Shown here: piece by piece, positions 28,638 to 38,967 of the stretch | Numbering within the stretch: the stretch's first letter is position 1 | Layout of the letters: every line of letters begins with the position of its first letter | DNA from: Chloroflexota bacterium | Lineage (GTDB): Bacteria; Chloroflexota; Anaerolineae; JAAYEA01 | Direction: 5' to 3' | DNA length: 45,171 nt | Assembly: GCA_012689325.1 (NCBI GenBank) | Contig: JAAYEA010000122.1 | Location: 1 to 45,171 of the forward strand | The notes under the pieces: model-generated | What the model saw: only the letters and a program-made list of their open reading frames with translations | What the model was told of the DNA's origin: nothing | Databases searched by the model: none | Program-made: the position numbers and the translations under genes

Positions 28638-30461
28638 GTGGAGAAAGAACAACGCAAGAGAGTCCAGTTTTCGCTGATCTATGTCCTCATCGCCGTGGCA
28701 GCGGTGTGGCTCTTCCAAGGCCTCATCTTTCGCCCAATGATCGTGCGCTGGCAGGAGGTGCCGTACAGCCGCTTCCGCGAGCAACTGGCGACCAATAACG
28801 TCCAAGAGGTGACCATCGGCGCTGATCGCATCTATTTCACCTGCTGCATGCCGATGGAAGGGGCCACGCCGGACCAGGTCTACAACACGGTGCGAGTGGA
28901 AGACCCTGACCTCATCAAGGACCTGATGGCCGCCGGGGCGACCTTTTCCGCGGAAGCGCCATCTAGCGGGCTGCTGGTGAGTCTGGCCGGTATCCTGATC
29001 CCCATGCTGCCGCTGGCGCTGATCTGGTACTCGGTCTTCCGCCGGATGGGCTCGGGCGGCGCGGGCGTGATGTCCATCGGCAAAAGCAAGGCCAAAGAGA
29101 TCGCTGGCGAGATGACCGGCGTCAAGTTCGGGGACGTCGGCGGCCTGGACGAGGTGGAGGTGGAGCTGCGGGAGATCATCGCCTTTCTCCGCAACCCGGA
29201 CAAGTTCACGCGGCTGGGGGCCAAGCTGCCCAAGGGCGTGCTGTTGGTGGGCCCTCCTGGGACGGGCAAGACGCTCCTGGCGCGGGCCACGGCGGGCGAG
29301 GCCGGGGTGCCGTTTTTCACCATCAGCGGGTCCGATTTCGTGGAGCTTTTCGTGGGCGTGGGCGCATCGCGGGTGCGCGACCTTTTTGTGCAGGCCAAGG
29401 CCAAGGCGCCCTGCATCGTCTTTATCGACGAGATCGACGCCATCGGGCAATCGCGGGCGGGTGCGCGGGCGATCGCCACCAACGACGAGCGCGAACAGAC
29501 GCTGAACCAACTGCTGGCCGAAATGGACGGGTTTGCCCCCAACCAGGGGGTGGTGATCATGGCGGCCACCAACCGGCCCGAGGTGCTGGACAAGGCGCTG
29601 TTGCGTCCCGGCCGCTTTGACCGGCAGGTGGTGGTGCCGCTTCCCACGGAGGAGGGCCGCCTGCAAATCCTCAAGATCCACACGGAGCAGGTCAAGCTGG
29701 CGCCCGACGCCGATCTGCAGCGCTTGGCGCGGATCACCTCGGGCTTTTCCGGGGCGGACCTCGCCAATTTGGTGAACGAGGCGGCCCTGCTGGCGGTGCG
29801 CCGGGAGAGCGAGGCGGTGGGGATGGCCGACCTGGATCAGGCCATCGAGCGGGTGGTGGCGGGCTTGCAGCGCAAGATGCCGCTGCGCGATGACGTCAAG
29901 CGCAAGGTGGCCTACCACGAGGGCGGGCACGCGCTGGTGGCGGCGCTCCTGCTGCACACTGACCCGGTGCACAAGGTGAGCATCATCCCGACCTCCAAGG
30001 GCGCGCTGGGCTACACGATGCAGATGCCGGAGGAGGATCAGTACCTGCTCGGCGAGCAAGAGTTGAAGGAGCGCCTGGCGGTGATGCTGGGCGGCCGGGC
30101 CGCGGAGGTGCTCGTCGTCGGCGAGCCCTCCACCGGCGCCTCCAACGACCTGGAGCGAGCCACGGACCTGGCGCGCCGGATGGTGACCGAGTTCGGGATG
30201 ACCGAGGCGCTGGGCCCGATGCGGTACGAGGCGGAGGCCGGGTCGGGGTATCTGGGCCTGCCGGGCGGCCCGGCGCGCGAGCTGGGGCCCGAGACTGCGG
30301 TGCTCATCGACCGGGAGATTCGGCGCTTGGTGGAGGAGGCGCAGGCCAGGGCGACGGAGGTGCTGCGCGCCCACGAGCCGGCGCTGCATGAGGTCGCCCG
30401 GGTGCTGGTGGAGCGCGAGGTCATCAGCGGCGAAGAGATCGGGCGCATCGCGCGCGGGTAA
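28638..30461 (+). CDS. ftsH: ATP-dependent zinc metalloprotease FtsH
   Basis: A 607-residue membrane-bound AAA+ protease that degrades damaged and regulatory proteins at the inner membrane. It has a first transmembrane helix near the N-terminus, a short periplasmic domain, a second helix before RRMGSGG, then the AAA domain with Walker A GPPGTGKT (205-212), Walker [11 protein letters not shown] and the [20 protein letters not shown] second region of homology. The protease domain has the zinc motif H427-E-G-G-H431. The length is normal. The GTG at 28638 is chosen for AAGGAG 6 nt upstream; the frame is open back to the terminator, but that part is not FtsH-like. The periplasmic part contains an unusual pair of adjacent cysteines (YFTCCMP). 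Confidence 0.96.
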   Translation: MEKEQRKRVQFSLIYVLIAVAAVWLFQGLIFRPMIVRWQEVPYSRFREQLATNNVQEVTIGADRIYFTCCMPMEGATPDQVYNTVRVEDPDLIKDLMAAGATFSAEAPSSGLLVSLAGILIPMLPLALIWYSVFRRMGSGGAGVMSIGKSKAKEIAGEMTGVKFGDVGGLDEVEVELREIIAFLRNPDKFTRLGAKLPKGVLLVGPPGTGKTLLARATAGEAGVPFFTISGSDFVELFVGVGASRVRDLFVQAKAKAPCIVFIDEIDAIGQSRAGARAIATNDEREQTLNQLLAEMDGFAPNQGVVIMAATNRPEVLDKALLRPGRFDRQVVVPLPTEEGRLQILKIHTEQVKLAPDADLQRLARITSGFSGADLANLVNEAALLAVRRESEAVGMADLDQAIERVVAGLQRKMPLRDDVKRKVAYHEGGHALVAALLLHTDPVHKVSIIPTSKGALGYTMQMPEEDQYLLGEQELKERLAVMLGGRAAEVLVVGEPSTGASNDLERATDLARRMVTEFGMTEALGPMRYEAEAGSGYLGLPGGPARELGPETAVLIDREIRRLVEEAQARATEVLRAHEPALHEVARVLVEREVISGEEIGRIARG

Positions 30462-30546
30462 TGAACGGCGCGGTATGGCAATGGCTCTGCGACATGATGC
30501 TGTCCTGCTGAGGGCGGCAGTGAGCCGCAGGAAGCGAGGTGACACC

Positions 30547-30867
30547 ATGGTGGTGCTAGCGGAAAAGCAGCTATGGACTGCGGATGAGATCCTGGCAGCG
30601 CTATCAGAGCACGGGGCAGAGCTGCGGGCTCTGGGCGTGAGGAGGATTGGGTTATTTGGCTCCTATGGTCGCGGCTCGCCGACCGTCCACAGTGACATTG
30701 ACCTGTTGGTGACTCTGGATCGCTCGACCTTTGACACCTACATGGACGTCAAGCTGTTTCTCGAGGACCTCTTTCAGCGACGGGTGGACTTGGTTCTAGA
30801 GAAGTCGCTCAAGCCGCGCTTGCGTCCCCGCATCATGGCCGAGGTCACATATGCCCAGGGAGTATGA
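30547..30867 (+). CDS. mntA: MntA-type antitoxin nucleotidyltransferase
   Basis: A 106-residue minimal nucleotidyltransferase of the HEPN-MNT toxin-antitoxin family. It carries the motif G38-S39-YGRGSPTVHS-D50-I-D52, with a further acid at D81 (RRVDLVLE). Characterised MntA antitoxins transfer AMP groups to a tyrosine of the HepT toxin and so inactivate it; the intact motif suggests the same here. The gene overlaps hepT by 17 nt, so the two are translationally coupled. GAGGTG precedes the ATG at 30547. It lies 85 nt after ftsH with no terminator between that I can see. Confidence 0.9.
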   Translation: MVVLAEKQLWTADEILAALSEHGAELRALGVRRIGLFGSYGRGSPTVHSDIDLLVTLDRSTFDTYMDVKLFLEDLFQRRVDLVLEKSLKPRLRPRIMAEVTYAQGV

Positions 30868-31210
30868 TCTCTATCTCGAGGATATGCTCGACGCTGTGGA
30901 CAAGATCCATCGCTATCTGCACGGTGTGACTCGCGACGAACTCGACCGGGACAGCATGCGTCTGGATGCGGTCCTGAGCAATCTGGAGCTCGTTGGAGAA
31001 GCGGCCAAGAATGTCCCGCTGGAGGCGCGTCATGACTGGCCTGATGTGGAGTGGCGCAAGATCGCTGGCCTGAGGGACATTCTCACCCACCAGTACTTTG
31101 GCATCGACCTTGATATCGTTTGGGACATCGTGACCCACAAGTTGGGCGAGTTGAGGCCGATTCTTGTGGACATGCTGCGCAGCAGCGGCGCCACTGAGGA
31201 GTCTCGATAA
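30851..31210 (+). CDS. hepT: HepT-type HEPN (DUF86) toxin
   Basis: A 119-residue all-helical HEPN protein of the DUF86/HepT family, a putative RNase toxin. The RX4HXY motif is intact: R75, H80 and Y82 in GLRDILTHQYF. The catalytic Arg and His and the tyrosine that MntA modifies are all present, so the pair looks functional. In known systems it cleaves RNA (for example tRNA ends) when unmodified, acting in stress or phage defence; the target here is unknown. A strong hairpin terminator follows at 31220. Confidence 0.92.
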   Translation: MPREYDLYLEDMLDAVDKIHRYLHGVTRDELDRDSMRLDAVLSNLELVGEAAKNVPLEARHDWPDVEWRKIAGLRDILTHQYFGIDLDIVWDIVTHKLGELRPILVDMLRSSGATEESR

Positions 31211-31219
31211 TACGCAAAC

Positions 31220-31267
31220 GCCTCCGGGGCTCTGGGTGAGGGCCCAAGCCCCGGAGGCTCTTGTCTT
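31220..31267. terminator. terminator between hepT and convergent lon
   Basis: GCCTCCGGGGCT (31220-31231) pairs with AGCCCCGGAGGC (31247-31258), 12 bp, with GGG/CCC inside and TCTTGTCTT after it. It sits 3 nt before the lon stop, so it may serve both directions, though the minus-side tail is less T-rich. Confidence 0.85.
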
Positions 31268-31270
31268 GAC

Positions 31271-33748
<2,478 letters not shown>

Positions 33749-33795
33749 AAGTCTCTCCACTTCTAGCGCGGTCGGCGCTCTGGTCGCCTATAGCG

Positions 33796-33830
33796 CACAG
33801 TCCCACGCCTTGTCTGGGTGTGGGACTGTG
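33796..33830. promoter_or_regulatory. inverted repeat at the lon transcription start (operator candidate)
   Basis: CACAGTCCCAC (33796-33806) and GTGGGACTGTG (33820-33830) are perfect 11-bp arms around 13 bp. The right arm abuts the lon -10 box, so the predicted start (about 33824) falls inside it. A repressor bound here would block lon. Confidence 0.5.
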
Positions 33831-33836
33831 AGTATA
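33831..33836 (-). promoter_or_regulatory. extended -10 box of lon
   Basis: TATACT on the minus strand with the extended TGC just upstream. No good -35 is present, which fits an extended -10 or activator-dependent promoter. Confidence 0.6.
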
Positions 33837-33855
33837 GCAGCGCCGTGTTAGAATC

Positions 33856-33877
33856 GCACTAGAGAAGTGCTAGAGAA
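33856..33877. repeat. 11-bp direct repeats upstream of the lon promoter
   Basis: CTAGAGAA occurs at 33859-33866 and 33870-33877, an 11-bp period equal to one helical turn. GCACT-AGAGA-AGTGC (33856-33870) forms an overlapping inverted repeat. It resembles half of a CIRCE site only loosely (arms too short, spacer 5 not 9). Confidence 0.4.
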
Positions 33878-33966
33878 ACGTTAGCGGCCAGGGGAATCCC
33901 CCCTTTCCCCCCTTGATAATGGGCAAGACTGCGGGATCGCCCCTGGCTGGCCTGATGTGGGGCAGG

Positions 33967-35409
33967 CTACATGAACCTCCAGCCGCGCTGCCCGCTCAGG
34001 CCGCGGTTGGGTCCCTCAACGTAGGGCTTGTCCGGCAGGCCGACCAGCCGCCCGCCTTCCACCCAGCCCAGGTCGCCGTGGTGCAGGTGGCGGATCATCT
34101 CGCGCTCCAGCTCTTCCTTCACATCGGCGTGGGCCGGGTCCGCGGAAAGGTCGCGCTGCTCGTCCGGGTCCTCCTGCAGGTCAAAGAGGTGGAAGCGATT
34201 GCCCACCGGGTAATAGATCAGCTTGTAGCGGTTGCTGCGGACCATGCGGGTGGCGTTGGCGTCTTGGTTGTGCTCGCCGTAGAGGTACTCGCGGCGCTCG
34301 CCGGAGAGGAGAGAGGTTCCCTCCACCGTGGCGGGCACGGGGATGCCGCACATCTCGAGCAAGGTGGGCATGACGTCCATCAGCTCGACGAGCCGGTCGT
34401 CTTCCAGGTGGTGGCCGAGATGAGCATAGTCGGCCGTGGGCACCAGGATGAGCGGTATCTTGGCCGAGTCCTCATAGAAGAGTGTCTTGGCGTAGAGGCC
34501 GTGGTTGCCCAGCATGTCGCCGTGGTCGCAGGTAAAGCCGATGATCGTATCATCCAGCAGCCCCTCCTCGCGGAGCAGGCCGATGATGAGGCGGAGCTGG
34601 TGGTCGATGTGGGTGCATTGGGCGTAGAAGGCCTGCCGCGCGGTGCGCAGTTGGGCGGCGTTGAAGGCTGGCGGCACGGTGCGGCGGTTTTGGAGGGCGT
34701 AGGGCAGCCGGTCCACGTCCCAGGACCAGTCGCCAAAGTAAGGCTCCGGAATGTCGGCGCCGTCGTACAGGTCCATGTATTCGCGCAGGGGCACCAGTGG
34801 TGGGTGCGGAAAGTTGAAAGAGAGGTACCAGAAGGCCGGGCGGGTGGGGTCGCGGCGGCGGATGGTTTTGGACATCTCGCGGGTGAGCCAGTTGGTCGGG
34901 TGGGTGTGCTCGGGCAGGTGCCAGGTGCGGGTGGTATAGTCGTTGTTGCTCATGCCGTGGGTCATGGCCTGCCCGGCGTAGCCCTCCTCGGCCAGAAAGA
35001 GCTCGAAATCGTCGGCGGAGAGGCCCAGGTGGTGGCGGCATTCCTCCATGAGGATGACCTCATCGAAGCCGATGCGGTCGCGCTGCGGATAGACGTGGAG
35101 CTTGCCCACGGCGTAGGCCTGATAGCCCGCGTCGCGAAAGGTCTGCGCGAGGGTGGGCAGCGCGGGGTCCATGCGCAGGGTCTCGTTGAACACCCGGTCG
35201 CCATGGGTCTCGGGCGTCGTGCCGGTCATCAGCCCGCGCCGCGCGGGGATGCAGGTGGGGGCGGCGGAATAGGCGTTGGTGAAGCGCACGCCATTGACCG
35301 CCAGTTGGTCCAGGGTCGGGGTCAGGATGCAGGGGTGGCCGGCCACGCCGAGCAGCCGCCCTGGCCAGTGGTCCACGCAGATGAGCAAGACGTTGGGTCT
35401 AGGGGACAT
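33967..35409 (-). CDS. sulfatase (formylglycine-dependent, cysteine type)
   Basis: A 480-residue sulfatase of the alkaline phosphatase superfamily. The CxPxR motif is C53-I-P-A-R57 (PTCIPARRG); Cys53 should be oxidised to formylglycine by an FGE enzyme not seen in this window. Metal ligands are visible in CVDHWPG near the N-terminus and TCDHGDMLGNHG in the middle. It should hydrolyse a sulfate ester, perhaps from a sulfated polysaccharide, but a choline-sulfatase or phosphonate-hydrolase role is not excluded. No signal peptide is evident, so it is probably cytoplasmic. AGGAGGAG precedes the ATG. It is divergent from the Fur-family gene, with an own promoter at 35439-35467. Confidence 0.9.
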   Translation of the reverse strand: MSPRPNVLLICVDHWPGRLLGVAGHPCILTPTLDQLAVNGVRFTNAYSAAPTCIPARRGLMTGTTPETHGDRVFNETLRMDPALPTLAQTFRDAGYQAYAVGKLHVYPQRDRIGFDEVILMEECRHHLGLSADDFELFLAEEGYAGQAMTHGMSNNDYTTRTWHLPEHTHPTNWLTREMSKTIRRRDPTRPAFWYLSFNFPHPPLVPLREYMDLYDGADIPEPYFGDWSWDVDRLPYALQNRRTVPPAFNAAQLRTARQAFYAQCTHIDHQLRLIIGLLREEGLLDDTIIGFTCDHGDMLGNHGLYAKTLFYEDSAKIPLILVPTADYAHLGHHLEDDRLVELMDVMPTLLEMCGIPVPATVEGTSLLSGERREYLYGEHNQDANATRMVRSNRYKLIYYPVGNRFHLFDLQEDPDEQRDLSADPAHADVKEELEREMIRHLHHGDLGWVEGGRLVGLPDKPYVEGPNRGLSGQRGWRFM

Positions 35410-35438
35410 CGGTCGCTCCTCCTATGCTGATCTGGCGC

Positions 35439-35467
35439 ATTCTAGCATGAAATGGCTGGCATGGAAA
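35439..35467 (-). promoter_or_regulatory. promoter of the sulfatase gene
   Basis: On the minus strand: TTTCCA (35462-35467), 17 nt, TAGAAT (35439-35444) with extended TGC. Confidence 0.6.
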
Positions 35468-35496
35468 CCGGCCTTTGTTCCCGCTGGCAATGCGGA

Positions 35497-35502
35497 TATA
35501 AT
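35497..35502 (+). promoter_or_regulatory. -10 box of the Fur-family gene
   Basis: Perfect TATAAT 18 nt before the start codon; the -35 (TTTGTT at 35474-35479) is weak. The leader would be about 12 nt, just enough for the GAGGGAGG RBS. No classic Fur box is visible. Confidence 0.55.
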
Positions 35503-35520
35503 CGAGCTGAGGGAGGCGCG

Positions 35521-35964
35521 ATGGCTTGTCAAGAGGCTTTTCTGAAAGAGTTACACGCGCGTGGTTTTCGGCTCACGCCGCAGCGCGGGGCGGTCTTGGC
35601 CGTGATGCACCGGCTGGACGGCCATGCGACGGCGGAGGAGATCTATGCGCGGGCGCAAGAGGCTGGCCCGGCTATCGACGTCTCGACGGTGTACCGGACC
35701 CTCGAGCTATTGCACGAGATGGGGCTGGCGGGCGTGGTGGAGCTGGGAGACGGCCAGCGGCGCTACGAGCTGCTCAGCGTGGAGGGGCCGCATCACCATA
35801 TGAAGTGCCGTTGCTGCGGCGAGATGGTGCGGGTGGAGCCGGAGGAGCTTCAGCCGCTCCTGGAGGCGCTAGGGCGAGCCCACGGCTTTCAGATCGACCT
35901 CGACCACCTGGTGATCGAAGGGCTGTGCGCCCGGTGCCGTGAAGCGCAGGGCGCGAAAGGCTAA
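35521..35964 (+). CDS. Fur-family metal-responsive transcriptional regulator
   Basis: A 147-residue regulator with the winged-helix DNA-binding domain (FRLTPQRGAVLAVM, HATAEEIYARA, STVYRTLELLHEMGL) and the metal-binding dimerisation domain (HHHMKCRCCGEMV, then GLCARC). The two CxxC pairs form the structural zinc site. The HHHMKC stretch contributes the sensory site. Subtype (Fur, PerR, Zur) cannot be decided from this alone. The ferritin-like gene of this window is a plausible target in general terms, but no shared operator was found. The ATG at 35521 has GAGGGAGG upstream; an upstream in-frame ATG lies before the promoter. Its stop overlaps the convergent zinc-ribbon gene by 4 nt. Confidence 0.92.
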   Translation: MACQEAFLKELHARGFRLTPQRGAVLAVMHRLDGHATAEEIYARAQEAGPAIDVSTVYRTLELLHEMGLAGVVELGDGQRRYELLSVEGPHHHMKCRCCGEMVRVEPEELQPLLEALGRAHGFQIDLDHLVIEGLCARCREAQGAKG

Positions 35965-36200
35965 TCGCCGGGAGGCTGCTGGCTGCTCTCAGCGGGGCGC
36001 GCCGGGGCGCTGGCGGCGTCGCGGTGGCGGTTGCAGCCCCTGGGGCAGTGCCACCAGCCATCCGGGAGGCGCACCTCGGGGCAGGGGACCGGGGACCAGG
36101 TCATCCCGCACTGGGCGCAGCGCAGCTTGACGCGGAACTTGTTGAGGATCTGGACCCCGACGGTGTCCAGGGATTCGGTGGTCAACCTGATCTCTGGCAT
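35961..36200 (-). CDS. small zinc-ribbon protein
   Basis: A 79-residue protein not assigned to a named family. After an N-terminal stretch (MPEIRLTTESLDTVGVQILN) comes a likely zinc ribbon with CAQCG and, after a PVPCPE segment, WWHCPRGCN; the four cysteines of the two CxxC-like knuckles could bind one zinc. The C-terminal tail is Pro/Ala-rich and low in complexity. AAAGGAGG lies 6 nt upstream of the ATG, and a near-consensus promoter drives it, so it is well expressed for its size. A nucleic-acid-binding or adaptor role is possible but not shown. Confidence 0.75.
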   Translation of the reverse strand: MPEIRLTTESLDTVGVQILNKFRVKLRCAQCGMTWSPVPCPEVRLPDGWWHCPRGCNRHRDAASAPARPAESSQQPPGD

Positions 36201-36292
36201 GGCGAGCCTCCTTTGGCTGCGGCACGGGTGGGCGGCGCGCCGGGCCTGGCGATCCACCCCGGGAGCGACAGACCTGCTGCTTGCCCACTTGC

Positions 36293-36321
36293 AGTATAGC
36301 CTCATTGTGCGCCGATGTCAA
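36293..36321 (-). promoter_or_regulatory. near-consensus promoter of the zinc-ribbon gene
   Basis: On the minus strand: TTGACA (perfect, 36316-36321), 17 nt, TATACT (36293-36298). The leader is about 85 nt. Confidence 0.8.
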
Positions 36322-36394
36322 TGCCCGAAGCGCAGAAACGCAGGGCTGGCGAGACCCTGCGGCCAGAAACGGGCAACGAGAACGCGCACTAGAC

Positions 36395-36423
36395 TTGACA
36401 GCTTTGCCAATGCCGCTTATACT
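36395..36423 (+). promoter_or_regulatory. near-consensus promoter upstream of the small ORF and ABC importer
   Basis: TTGACA (perfect, 36395-36400), 17 nt, TATACT (36418-36423). It either drives the short gene at 36438 or gives a 225-nt leader for the solute-binding protein. A second TATACTGT.T.CG copy at 36616-36621, 35 nt before the binding-protein gene, lacks a -35. Confidence 0.8.
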
Positions 36424-36437
36424 GTATTCGTTGCTCA

Positions 36438-36635
36438 ATGGCGAGTACCTCTGCACTCGCGGTGAACAACCCACGGGCGGACCACGTCTGGCCGATTCAT
36501 ATGTACTCGCAGACCCATCCGGCCCGGTTTGTCGTGTGCCATTCCTGCAAAGAGTTGCGCAAGGAGGTGACGCTGCGAGACCCTACCCCGTTCTATTGCT
36601 TCGCCTGGCCCGGTCTATACTGTGTCCGCGTCTAG
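36438..36635 (+). CDS. possible 65-residue cysteine-containing protein
   Basis: A 65-codon ORF whose ATG lies about 8 nt after the predicted transcription start of a near-consensus promoter, with no RBS; translation would be near-leaderless. The second half carries VVCHSCKELRKEV, then FYCFAWPGLYC, a CxxC...C...C pattern that could bind a metal. Third codon positions are GC-rich as in neighbouring genes. I recognise no family. An internal in-frame ATG at 36501 also lacks an RBS. If it is not translated, this stretch is simply the leader of the binding-protein gene, 20 nt downstream. Confidence 0.4.
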   Translation: MASTSALAVNNPRADHVWPIHMYSQTHPARFVVCHSCKELRKEVTLRDPTPFYCFAWPGLYCVRV

Positions 36636-36655
36636 TCTGCACATAGGAGGATCAC

Positions 36656-38722
36656 ATGGCTATCGAGAAAAAGCTCAATCGGCGCGACTTTTTGCGTGGG
36701 ACGGCGATCGCCGCGGTGGGCGTCATGGCGGCGAGCTGTGCCCAGCCCACCCCGATCATCGTGGAAAAAGAAGTGCCGGTCGAGAAGGTTGTCAAAGAGA
36801 CGGTGGTCGTTGAGAAGCAGGTCCCCGTCGAAAAGATCGTCAAGGAGACCGTCGTCGTCAGCAAAGAGATCGCCATCGAGAAGGTGGTCACGGCGACGCC
36901 AGTGCCTCCCAAGTTCTTTGAGGCCCCCATGCTGGCCGAGTTGGTCAAGGCCGGCAAGCTTCCGCCAGTTGAGGATCGCCTGCCCGTGGATCCCATGGTC
37001 ATCGCCCCCGTGGACACCATCGGCACCTACGGCGGCACCTGGCGCATGGTCGCCTCCGGCACCAGCGATTTCAGCGGCCACTCCTCGCGCGTCAACCCCG
37101 TGGAAGGTTTCATCACCTGGGGCATGGACGGCGCGTCCATCGTGCCCAACCTGGCCAGCAAGTGGGAGATCGGCGATAACGGCGCCAGCTTTACCTTCTA
37201 CCTGCGCAAGGGCGTCAAGTGGTCGGATGGCAAGCCCTTCACCGCCGCCGATGTCCTCTTCCTGCACGAGGATGTCTACAAGAACACCGAGCTGACCCCC
37301 AACTATCCAGGCGGCTTCAAGATGGCGGGCGAGCCGGCCGTGGTGGAAAAGCTGGACGACTATACCTTCAGCATCAAGTTCGCCGCGCCCTATGGCCTCT
37401 TCCCGCTGAACATGGCGGCGGACTTTTCCGGCTGGTCGGAAGTGCCCGCCCACTATATGAAGCAGTTCCATGCCTCCTACACGGCCAAGGCCAACCTGGA
37501 CAAGATGGTGGCTGATAACAAGCTCGAGACCTGGATGCAGCTCTACAGCGCCAAAGGCAACTGGATGAACAACCCCGAAAAGCCGCTCCTGCGGCCCTGG
37601 TTGATGGTCCAGCCCCCGCCGGAGACGACGCTTATCTTGGAGCGGAACCCCTACTACTGGAAGGTGGACCCGGACGGCAACCAGCTCCCCTACATCGATC
37701 GCCAGCGCCACACCCTGGTGGAGAGCGTCGACGTAATCAACCTGCGCGCCGTTGCCGGCGAGATCGACAACCAGATGCGCAACATCGCCCTGGCCAGCTA
37801 TCCGCTGTACAAAGAGAACGCGGCCAAGGGTGGCTATGATGTGTACCTGTGGAAGATGGCCGAGACCGGCGCTTGCTTCTTCCCCAACCAGACCCTGCTG
37901 AAGGACGACGTGCTGCGCGGGATCATGCAGGACATCCGCTTCCGCAAGGCGCTGCAGTATGCCATCGACACCGACGAGGTGAACGAGCTGCACTATGTCG
38001 GCCAGGCCAGCGACATGACCTCCTGCGTCCCCGACGAGCTCAAGGGCGAAAAGATCTTTGAGGAATACACCTACGATGTGGCCAAGGCCAACGCGCTGCT
38101 GGACGAGATGGGCCTGGACAAGAAAGGGCCCAACGGCTGGCGGTTGCGCCCCGACGGGCAGGAGCTCTCGCTGACGGTCGAAACGGCCGCTTCCTGGACC
38201 ACCGTGGTACCGGTCGCGGAGCTGGTCGCGGGCTACTGGCAAAAGATCGGCATCAACGCCGTGCTCAAGAGCCTCATGTACGAAGGCTGGTGGGATCGGG
38301 TTGGCACCTCCGAGTATCAAGTGATCGCGTACCTGCTGGAGAACTTTGATCCGCTGATCAACCTGACCTACCCCCGCAACTATTTCGTTACTTCCTATGA
38401 CTGCTACTGGGGCACCCTGTGGGGCGCCTGGTACAATGCGGGCGGCAAGGCGGGCGAGGAGCCGCCGGACTGGGTGAAGGAGCTCCAGACGGCCTATGAT
38501 GGCGTCAAGGGCGAGACCGACCCGGCCAAGCAGATCGCGGTGATGAACGACGCCTTCAAGGTGTGGCTCGAGAGCCACAACATCGTCCACACCGTCGGCC
38601 GCTACCCGCAGCCAGTGATCGTCAAAACCAGTTTCAAGAACTTCCCCAAGGACGGCGTGAACGGCTGGCCTCTGCGCAGCCCGGGCTACTCCCGGCCTGA
38701 GCAGTACTTTATGACCGCCTAG
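36656..38722 (+). CDS. ABC transporter solute-binding lipoprotein (family 5, peptide/oligosaccharide type)
   Basis: A 688-residue extracytoplasmic binding protein (SBP_bac_5 type). The N-terminus is a Tat lipoprotein signal: RRDFLRG, a hydrophobic stretch and MAASC with lipidated C28. Residues 34-81 are three 16-residue Val/Glu/Lys repeats, probably an extended spacer from the membrane, then the binding domain (IVPNLASKWEI, FYLRKGVKWSDGKPFTAADV, LLRPWL, RFRKALQYAIDTDEVNE). The ligand is unknown; family members bind oligopeptides, nickel chelates or oligosaccharides. GGAGGATCAC precedes the ATG. Two permease genes follow, but after a 245-nt gap with strong hairpins, which fits higher expression of the binding protein. 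Confidence 0.93.
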   Translation: MAIEKKLNRRDFLRGTAIAAVGVMAASCAQPTPIIVEKEVPVEKVVKETVVVEKQVPVEKIVKETVVVSKEIAIEKVVTATPVPPKFFEAPMLAELVKAGKLPPVEDRLPVDPMVIAPVDTIGTYGGTWRMVASGTSDFSGHSSRVNPVEGFITWGMDGASIVPNLASKWEIGDNGASFTFYLRKGVKWSDGKPFTAADVLFLHEDVYKNTELTPNYPGGFKMAGEPAVVEKLDDYTFSIKFAAPYGLFPLNMAADFSGWSEVPAHYMKQFHASYTAKANLDKMVADNKLETWMQLYSAKGNWMNNPEKPLLRPWLMVQPPPETTLILERNPYYWKVDPDGNQLPYIDRQRHTLVESVDVINLRAVAGEIDNQMRNIALASYPLYKENAAKGGYDVYLWKMAETGACFFPNQTLLKDDVLRGIMQDIRFRKALQYAIDTDEVNELHYVGQASDMTSCVPDELKGEKIFEEYTYDVAKANALLDEMGLDKKGPNGWRLRPDGQELSLTVETAASWTTVVPVAELVAGYWQKIGINAVLKSLMYEGWWDRVGTSEYQVIAYLLENFDPLINLTYPRNYFVTSYDCYWGTLWGAWYNAGGKAGEEPPDWVKELQTAYDGVKGETDPAKQIAVMNDAFKVWLESHNIVHTVGRYPQPVIVKTSFKNFPKDGVNGWPLRSPGYSRPEQYFMTA
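36755..36898 (+). repeat. three 48-bp in-frame tandem repeats
   Basis: Codons 34-81 of the binding protein form three 16-residue units: IIVEKEVPVEKVVKET, VVVEKQVPVEKIVKET and VVVSKEIAIEKVVTAT. The periodic Val and Lys/Glu pattern suggests an extended or coiled spacer. Confidence 0.85.
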
Positions 38723-38742
38723 CCGTCAATCGTTGCGACAAG

Positions 38743-38774
38743 CAGGGAGCCGCGTGCGCGCACGCGGCTCCCTG
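38743..38774. repeat. perfect 32-bp palindrome between binding protein and permease
   Basis: The sequence from CAGGGAGCCGCGTGCG to its exact complement (16-bp arms, no loop) lies 21 nt after the binding-protein stop. In RNA it folds into a very stable hairpin with a small loop. There is no T-run, so partial termination or 3'-end protection of the upstream mRNA is more likely than full termination. Confidence 0.85.
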
Positions 38775-38856
38775 ACCCCAGGGCTCTGTCCCGGAGCCCG
38801 GCTGCTGGCCGCTGTGGTGAGGATGCTGCGGCTCGCTTAGCAGCCTGTGGTTGTGC

Positions 38857-38910
38857 AGTAGCGGCTTGAGTCGCGTCCGGGCTGGATCGGGCGCGCCCGA
38901 AGCCGCTGCT
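38857..38910 (+). other. second intercistronic hairpin
   Basis: AGTAGCGGCTT (38857-38867) pairs with AAGCCGCTGCT (38900-38910) with one mismatch, enclosing a GC-rich 32-nt loop. It adds to the palindrome upstream, so the whole 245-nt gap before the permease is structured and holds no gene. Confidence 0.55.
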
Positions 38911-38967
38911 ACATAGATGATCCGCGAACAGATGTGACCTATGCCCAATCAACAGGGAGCCTAGCTT

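Noticed and set aside
28632-30548. 638-codon minus-strand open frame opposite ftsH
   Set aside because: Antisense to an unmistakable FtsH; composition is Arg/His/Leu-rich shadow with no motif.
33856-33870. CIRCE heat-shock operator upstream of lon
   Set aside because: GCACT-N5-AGTGC has arms and spacer too short for the TTAGCACTC-N9-GAGTGCTAA consensus.
33913-35430. 505-codon plus-strand open frame opposite the sulfatase
   Set aside because: Antisense to a sulfatase with intact active site; Val/Gly/His-rich shadow.
36755-36898. CRISPR-like or mobile tandem repeat
   Set aside because: The 48-bp units are in frame inside a lipoprotein gene and encode a protein spacer.
36632-38590. 652-codon minus-strand open frame opposite the solute-binding protein
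   Set aside because: Mirror of a clear ABC binding protein; no RBS and no family features.
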